Shown here: piece by piece, positions 59,157 through 64,000 of the stretch
How the letters are laid out: each line of letters starts with the position of its first letter
Numbering within the stretch: position 1 is the stretch's first letter
Assembly (NCBI RefSeq): GCF_007828865.1
Contig: NZ_VIVK01000001.1
Span: 3,844,001 to 3,908,000, forward strand
Source: Kribbella amoyensis
Lineage (GTDB): Bacteria; Actinomycetota; Actinomycetes; Propionibacteriales; Kribbellaceae
Direction of reading: 5' to 3'
DNA: 64,000 nucleotides
The notes under the pieces: model-generated
What the model saw: the letters and a program-made list of their open reading frames with translations, nothing else
Told to the model about the DNA's origin: nothing
Databases searched by the model: none
Program-made: the position numbers and the translations under genes

Positions 59157-62100
59157 TCAGGCTGCCGTGACGACGCCTGGATCGGCCTCCAGCGTGATCG
59201 AGTCCAGGTTGACGTTTCCGTTGTCGGCCGGTCCGAACGCGAAGGTCAACGGCGTCCCCGGGCCGAGCGGCAGGCTCGCCTGGTGGTCCGACCAGGTGTC
59301 CCAGTTCGCCAGCGTCGGCAGCTGGACCTGTACCGACCGGGTCCCGCTGGTCAGCGTCATGGTCTGGGTGGTCCCCATCGCGTTCGCATAGCGGATCCGG
59401 ACCGAGTACAGCCCCTCGGCGGACACCGGCGCGTTGAACTGCACGCCGCTGCCCTTCGCCTTCAGACAAGCCACGAACCCACTGCCGGTGTAGCCGGTGT
59501 GATCGGTCCGCAGGCACGCGCCGCTGACGAGTTGCGCCGTCGCCGCCTCTATCGTCCGCGGTCCAGCGGCCAGGGTCTCGCCGATCGCCAACAGCTCGGC
59601 CGCGACGTCACCGGGGATCGATCCACCCTCGACCAACGCGGTGAACCGATTGAGTGCAGCCTCCATCCCCGCGGCATCCTTCTTGACCGCCGCAGAGACC
59701 GCCGCCCGGACCTCAGCGCTCAGCATGCCGGACAACGCGACCTCGACAGCGCCGTCGTCCGCAGCCTCGCGCACCTTCAGCGCGAGCGAGAGCAACCCCT
59801 GCGGAGTACCGAGCCGTGTGGCCAGCACCTCGTCGAGAGCAGCGCGGGCCGCAGCCGTCACCTCGGTGACCGCCGAACCATAGAGGGTCAGCCGCAACTC
59901 CTGCAGAGCCAGGAGCCGCCCGGTCACGTCGCCCCGATGCAGAGCGGCCTCGGACCGCAGAGCCTGCGCCTGCAAGCCCGCACCCGCGGACGGCGATACC
60001 GCACCGGATCGGCGGAACTCCCGCACCAGGTCGACCAGCGACCGCGGCTGGACCACCCGCACCGACCGGCCCCGAGGACCACCCAGCTCACCGACCGCGA
60101 GCTGGAAGTCCTGATCAGGTACCTCGGTCGCCGGCACCGTCCATTCGACAGTCCGCGAACCGTTGCCCGCGACCCGGACGCCCCGGATCGTGCTGGTGGC
60201 GTGCCCGTCGACGAACACGCCGGCCCGGACCTCGGTCACGGTACTGCCCGCATTGGTGAGCTGAGCCTGCACGGTGACCTGCTGGGTGACCGGATCGAGC
60301 ACCGCCTGCGCTGGACCGAAGCCCGCCCGCGGCTGGGCGTACCAGGACAAAGTCCTCAGGTCCTCCGCGGTCGCCGGGCGGAGCTTGACGGCCTGACCAC
60401 CACCTCCGACCAGGGCCATCGACAGCCGCGTGGAAGGCCGGACCAGCGTCTTCGTGATCTCGACGGGCAACGGATCGCCCTTCCAGCTGGTCTCCTGCGC
60501 ATCGGCGTAGATCTCCGCGACGTACGGGCCGTCCTGGAGGAACGACAGCGGTACGTCGAGGGTCCGGTCGAACTCGTCGGTGATCGCGCCGAGGTACCAG
60601 GTGTCGCCGCTGCGCCGGGCCGTCGTCGTGTAGTCACCGATCACGCTGTCCAGGACGTGCGACTCGTCCCAGGTCGACGGAATGCCTTGCAGATAAGCGA
60701 ATCCTGGATGTGCCGCGTAGTTCTCCGGCGTGTCGGCGAGCATCTGCAACGGGCTGAAGAACGTCGTGTACAGCGCGAGCTGCGCGGCCGACGTGGTCTG
60801 CACCCGGGTACCGAGCCGGGCCGGGTCCCAGGTCACGTTGAGGACGCCCGGGGTGTAGTCGGCCGGGCCGCCGAGGAACCGGGTGAACGGGAGGATCGTG
60901 GCCTGCGCGGGTGGGTTGCCCTTGGCCCCCATGTAGTTCTGCTGCTCCATCCCGGCGACGCCCTCACCCGTCATCAGGTTCGGGTACGTGCGGGCCAGCC
61001 CGGTCGGCTTGATCGCCTCGTGCGCGTCGATCGTGATCCGGTACCGGGCGGCAGCGTCGATCACCCGCTGATAGTGCCGGACCGCCTCCTGGTCGAAGTG
61101 GCTGCGATTCACCCCGCCGAGCAGGAACTTGGTGGCGTACCCGGTCTTCACCGCGTGGATGCCGAGCTCGGCGTACCGGGCGAAGATCTTCTCCAGGTTC
61201 TGGTCGTAGTGGTCGACGTCGCCGCGGGTCTCGTTGTGCGCGATGTACCCGATCCCGTTCGCCGCGGCGTACCGGAGCACCTCGGGCAGGTCGAAGTCGG
61301 CCTGCGGGGTGAGGAAGTCCTGGCCGGACCAGCTCCCGCCCGCGTTCGTGTTCCAGCCCTCGGCCAGCACGAACTTGGCGCCTGCGGCCTTGGCCAGATC
61401 GATGTACTGCTTGACCCGGGCCGTGGTCGCACCGTGCTTCGGCCCCGCGGTCCAGGTGGTGTCCCGGCGCTGCAGCTCCCACCAGACGCCCACATAGGTC
61501 GCCGGCCGGATCCACGAGGTGTCGCCGCAGAGCGCGCACGGGTCGTTCAGGTTCTCGATCAGGTGGGACTCGGCCAGGTCGCCGGGCCGCTCGCCCACGG
61601 TCACGGTCCGCCAGGGCGTGGAGAACTCGCCCGCCAGCTTGGCCTTGCTCCCGTCGGGCAGCGCGATCAGGTCACTGGTGAAGGTGCCTGGGCGATCGGC
61701 GACGGCCTTGAGCGTCATGCTCGGGTAGTCGGTCAGATCGGCCTCGTGCACCACCAGGTACGCGTCGTCGGCGGGCGAGGCGGTGATGGGTGTCTGGGCA
61801 GTCGGTACCGCGGAGAGCGGCAGTTCGCGGTAGTGCTGCTCGTCGGCGGCCCACGTCTTCCCCGCGGCGATCGACCAGCTCTTCGCCGCGGGGTCGAGGG
61901 CGAACTCGGTCTGCTCGGCCGTCACGGTGTACGCGTCCAGCCCGGGCTGCGCCGGGAAGTGGTACCGGAAGCCGACGCCGTCGTCGAACACCCGGAACAC
62001 CAGGTCGAGCTGGAACCCGGTCCCGGCCTGGACCGCGTGCACGGTGAGCTCGTTCGCGTGGTTGCGGACCGAGCTCGCCGTCCCCCAGACCGGCTTCCAG

Positions 62101-62438
62101 GTCTCGTCGATCGTGCGCCGCTCGACCGACTCGATCAGCATGTCCTCGGTCAGGCTCGGCCGGCCGGCGAGGTCCACGCCGAGCCCGGACGCGCCGACCA
62201 GGACCCGGTCGTGGTGGCGCACACTGTAGGTCAGCCTGCCGTCGACCGCGCTGACCGCGACCCGCAGGTCGCGGTCCGGTGACTCGACGATCCGGGCGTC
62301 CTGGGGCACGACCTCGTCGAGGCCGGTGGGGGACGCCGGCCGGCCCCAGGCGGGGCTCGTCACGAGCCCTCCTGAGGCCAGCACGGCCGCTGTCGTCGCG
62401 AGCAGTCCGGCACGCCTTACCTTCGCTTTCCGGTTCAC
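59157..62438 (-). CDS. Secreted GH97 glycosidase (SusB-like, inverting type) with C-terminal domains
   Basis: A 1093-residue exported enzyme with a signal peptide (cut near AWG). Residues 40-670 match GH97: VSAVDGRLTYSV, VGVWWELQRRD, LAEGWNTN, then VKTGYAT with Gly433, and DAHEAIKPTGLARTYPNLMTGE with Glu474. From memory of the family, a Gly at the first place and a Glu at the second mark inverting SusB-type alpha-glucosidases, whereas retaining alpha-galactosidases have Asp in the first. A beta domain of NEW3 type (about 670-780), a helical region and a C-terminal CBM6/35-like domain (NVDSITLEADPG) follow. Ribosome site GAGGAACACCG. Confidence 0.88.
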   Translation of the reverse strand: MNRKAKVRRAGLLATTAAVLASGGLVTSPAWGRPASPTGLDEVVPQDARIVESPDRDLRVAVSAVDGRLTYSVRHHDRVLVGASGLGVDLAGRPSLTEDMLIESVERRTIDETWKPVWGTASSVRNHANELTVHAVQAGTGFQLDLVFRVFDDGVGFRYHFPAQPGLDAYTVTAEQTEFALDPAAKSWSIAAGKTWAADEQHYRELPLSAVPTAQTPITASPADDAYLVVHEADLTDYPSMTLKAVADRPGTFTSDLIALPDGSKAKLAGEFSTPWRTVTVGERPGDLAESHLIENLNDPCALCGDTSWIRPATYVGVWWELQRRDTTWTAGPKHGATTARVKQYIDLAKAAGAKFVLAEGWNTNAGGSWSGQDFLTPQADFDLPEVLRYAAANGIGYIAHNETRGDVDHYDQNLEKIFARYAELGIHAVKTGYATKFLLGGVNRSHFDQEAVRHYQRVIDAAARYRITIDAHEAIKPTGLARTYPNLMTGEGVAGMEQQNYMGAKGNPPAQATILPFTRFLGGPADYTPGVLNVTWDPARLGTRVQTTSAAQLALYTTFFSPLQMLADTPENYAAHPGFAYLQGIPSTWDESHVLDSVIGDYTTTARRSGDTWYLGAITDEFDRTLDVPLSFLQDGPYVAEIYADAQETSWKGDPLPVEITKTLVRPSTRLSMALVGGGGQAVKLRPATAEDLRTLSWYAQPRAGFGPAQAVLDPVTQQVTVQAQLTNAGSTVTEVRAGVFVDGHATSTIRGVRVAGNGSRTVEWTVPATEVPDQDFQLAVGELGGPRGRSVRVVQPRSLVDLVREFRRSGAVSPSAGAGLQAQALRSEAALHRGDVTGRLLALQELRLTLYGSAVTEVTAAARAALDEVLATRLGTPQGLLSLALKVREAADDGAVEVALSGMLSAEVRAAVSAAVKKDAAGMEAALNRFTALVEGGSIPGDVAAELLAIGETLAAGPRTIEAATAQLVSGACLRTDHTGYTGSGFVACLKAKGSGVQFNAPVSAEGLYSVRIRYANAMGTTQTMTLTSGTRSVQVQLPTLANWDTWSDHQASLPLGPGTPLTFAFGPADNGNVNLDSITLEADPGVVTAA

Positions 62439-62472
62439 GGTGTTCCTCCTCGGGCGTGCCGGCGCTCGCGAC

Positions 62473-64000
62473 TCAGCGCGAGGCCTTGAGGGCCTGGGCG
62501 AGTTCCTCGGCGATCTTGTCCCCGCCGCCGCTCTTCCACTTCTTCACCGCTCCGGCCCAGGCCGACACCGGCTTGCGGCCCTGGATGATGTCCTCGACGA
62601 TGCCGTCGATGTCCTCGGTGAGCTGCGGGCCCTTGCGGACGTTGGTCTCGGAGTACAGTCCCGCGGCCGGGCTGGCGATCGCGGTCGGGCAGGTCGCCTT
62701 CATCGCGTTGTACTCCGCCTCGCTGCTGCCCTCGCGCTCGGGCAGGAAGATCGTCCACGGCGCGTCCGCCTGGTACGACAGGCCCAGCTGGGTCTCGCTG
62801 AAGCCCTTCTCGTTGAGGACGGGGTTGCCGTCGACGACGTTGTGGTGGACGCCCTGCCGGCCGAACTTGCGGAACAGGTACTCCTGGGTGCCGAACGGCG
62901 CGGCCAGGAAGTTCAGGTACTTCAGCAGTGTCTCGACCCGGGCCTCGGCCTTCTTGCTGATCGCGGTGACGCCGATCGCCGGCGCGCCGAGCCAGGTCCG
63001 GCCCGGTCCCGAGCCGTCGTGCTTGGGCGGCGGCACGATCGCGATCCGGCCCTGCTTGTCGACCATCGTCTGCAGGTACGTCGGCCAGGCGCTGAAGGTG
63101 TCCTGTACCAGCGGGCTGGAGCCGTTCGAGAACCGGGTCTTCAGGTCCTGGTTCTGCCCGGAGAACGCGTCCGGGTGGATGTAGCCCGCCTTCCACAGCT
63201 TCTGGATGACGCCCAGCGCCTCCTCCTGGGCGGGGTGCTCCAGGCTGCTGACCAGTTTCTCCCCGTCCTCGCTCCACGCATTCGGGATGTCGAACATGTT
63301 CCGCACGTACTGCGTCGGGGAGGCGGCCAGCGCGAACCTGTTCAGCCGCCGGTCGGTCAGGCCCTTGCACAGCTCGAGGAAGTCGTCCGCGCTCTTGACC
63401 TCCGCCTTCAGCCCCTGCTTCTCCAGGATGTCCTCGCGGCTGTAGAGGACCTGCGAGCTGATCGCGCCGCGCGGGATCGGGACCGCGTAGATCTTGCCGT
63501 CGAAGATGCAGCCGTTCCAGCAGACCTCCGGCAGGTTCGCCAGGAACGGGTACTTCTTGATGTTGTCGCCGGACAGGTGCGGGGTCAGGTCGACCGCCTT
63601 GGAGGCCAGCAGCTGCGGCACCTGCGGGACCCCGCCGACCATGAAGATGTCGCCGAGCCGGTCGCCGGCGACCGCGGTGGCGAACTTCTGCGTGTAGTCG
63701 ACCGACGGGGTCAGGTTCACCGACACCGGCGACCCGGCCATCTTGTTGAACTCCTGCCAGAACGCGTTCTGCTCCAGCTTCGGCGGGATCGGCGTGTTCG
63801 TGTACGTCATCGCCTGGATCGGCTTGCCGTCGCCCGGCGGCTCCTCGATCGCCTTGACCGGGTCGGCCGGGTAGCGCCGGAACGCGTCCGGGATGTTGAA
63901 CTCGGCCCCGGGCAGGTCCGGCTCGACCCCGGTGTAGCGAACGTACGCCGGCCGTACCGTCGACCGCGACGCCTCGTCGTTGCCCCCGCCTCCGCCGCCG
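62473..64000 (-). CDS. Extracellular solute-binding protein (5' end missing)
   Basis: The frame is open to the window edge, leaving 508 residues with the N-terminus cut off in a Gly-rich linker (GGGGGGND), presumably just after a lipobox Cys. It is longer than the other binding proteins here and resembles the larger oligosaccharide/LplA-type group: PIPPKLEQNAFWQEF, YTQKFATAVAGD, GRKPVSAWAGAVKKW at the end. The stop lies 34 bases before the GH97 start, so the two are probably one operon and the ligand may be an alpha-glucan oligosaccharide. Confidence 0.88.
   Translation of the reverse strand, partial: GGGGGGNDEASRSTVRPAYVRYTGVEPDLPGAEFNIPDAFRRYPADPVKAIEEPPGDGKPIQAMTYTNTPIPPKLEQNAFWQEFNKMAGSPVSVNLTPSVDYTQKFATAVAGDRLGDIFMVGGVPQVPQLLASKAVDLTPHLSGDNIKKYPFLANLPEVCWNGCIFDGKIYAVPIPRGAISSQVLYSREDILEKQGLKAEVKSADDFLELCKGLTDRRLNRFALAASPTQYVRNMFDIPNAWSEDGEKLVSSLEHPAQEEALGVIQKLWKAGYIHPDAFSGQNQDLKTRFSNGSSPLVQDTFSAWPTYLQTMVDKQGRIAIVPPPKHDGSGPGRTWLGAPAIGVTAISKKAEARVETLLKYLNFLAAPFGTQEYLFRKFGRQGVHHNVVDGNPVLNEKGFSETQLGLSYQADAPWTIFLPEREGSSEAEYNAMKATCPTAIASPAAGLYSETNVRKGPQLTEDIDGIVEDIIQGRKPVSAWAGAVKKWKSGGGDKIAEELAQALKASR

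Noticed and set aside
58545..62282. Very long open frame (1245 codons) opposite GH97
   Set aside because: It is the antisense of the GH97 and small membrane-protein genes. The translation is rich in Arg, Gly and Asp with no family motif; long antisense frames are normal at this GC content.

Overview
The window is very GC-rich DNA with dense, actinobacterial-style operons (GTG starts, ATGA/GTGA stop-start overlaps, Tat signal peptides, mycothiol-type DinB and DUF222-HNH proteins). It reads like the chromosome of a saprophytic soil actinomycete. Kribbella or a close relative is my guess from gene content; no marker gene proves it. The dominant theme is capture and breakdown of plant or microbial polysaccharides: four CUT1-type sugar ABC permease pairs, four solute-binding proteins (one cut by the window edge), eight enzymes that are or look like glycosidases, a sulfatase, and a separate regulator (ROK, IclR, GntR x2, AraC, LacI) at most clusters. 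No ABC ATPase gene is present, so the permeases presumably share one encoded elsewhere.

Layout. 1-9.7 kb: an SMP-30 lactonase-like gene (5' end missing), two permeases, an SDR dehydrogenase, a sulfatase and a secreted arabinofuranosidase-like enzyme on the + strand. A convergent ROK repressor follows, with a divergent GH51 arabinofuranosidase. Together they suggest uptake and oxidative use of an arabinose-containing, possibly sulfated, glycan. 9.8-10.9 kb: a nuclease toxin (Endonuclease_NS_2/YeeF-CT type) overlapping a YezG-like immunity gene; a broken mosaic copy of the immunity gene lies at 13.26-13.38 kb. 11.0-15.0 kb: a SigE-family ECF sigma factor, a membrane partner, a secreted protein and a lipoprotein; two matching ECF-type promoters link the sigma operon to the secreted protein. 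15.0-18 kb: alpha/beta hydrolase, LysR regulator, quinone-oxidoreductase-like enzyme. 18.1-24.6 kb: FAD oxidoreductase (apparently leaderless), IclR regulator and a complete binding protein-permease-permease set.

24.8-28.5 kb: a PhoD phosphatase gene broken by one in-frame TAG, a phytanoyl-CoA-dioxygenase-like gene and a divergent AraC regulator. 28.7-40.8 kb: a galactan locus with two tandem GntR/FadR paralogues, a cellulase-like enzyme, GH35 beta-galactosidase, D-galactonate dehydratase, secreted GH53 endo-galactanase and a transporter. A recurring 12-bp motif (AGTATGAYTTAT-like) sits in the three main intergenic control regions of this locus and is the best candidate for a local regulon operator. 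41 kb: tRNA-Lys(CTT) with promoter and terminator.

41.2-47.1 kb: an FAD oxidoreductase translationally coupled to a TenA thiaminase II, a divergent class-V aminotransferase/desulfurase-like protein, a membrane protein and an SDR. 47.1-51.5 kb: a DUF222-HNH protein, two small genes and long gene-poor stretches rich in short tandem repeats. 51.5-64 kb: a LacI regulator with a perfect inverted-repeat operator candidate, permease-permease-binding protein-glycosidase operon, a small membrane protein, a large SusB-like GH97 enzyme and a truncated binding protein.
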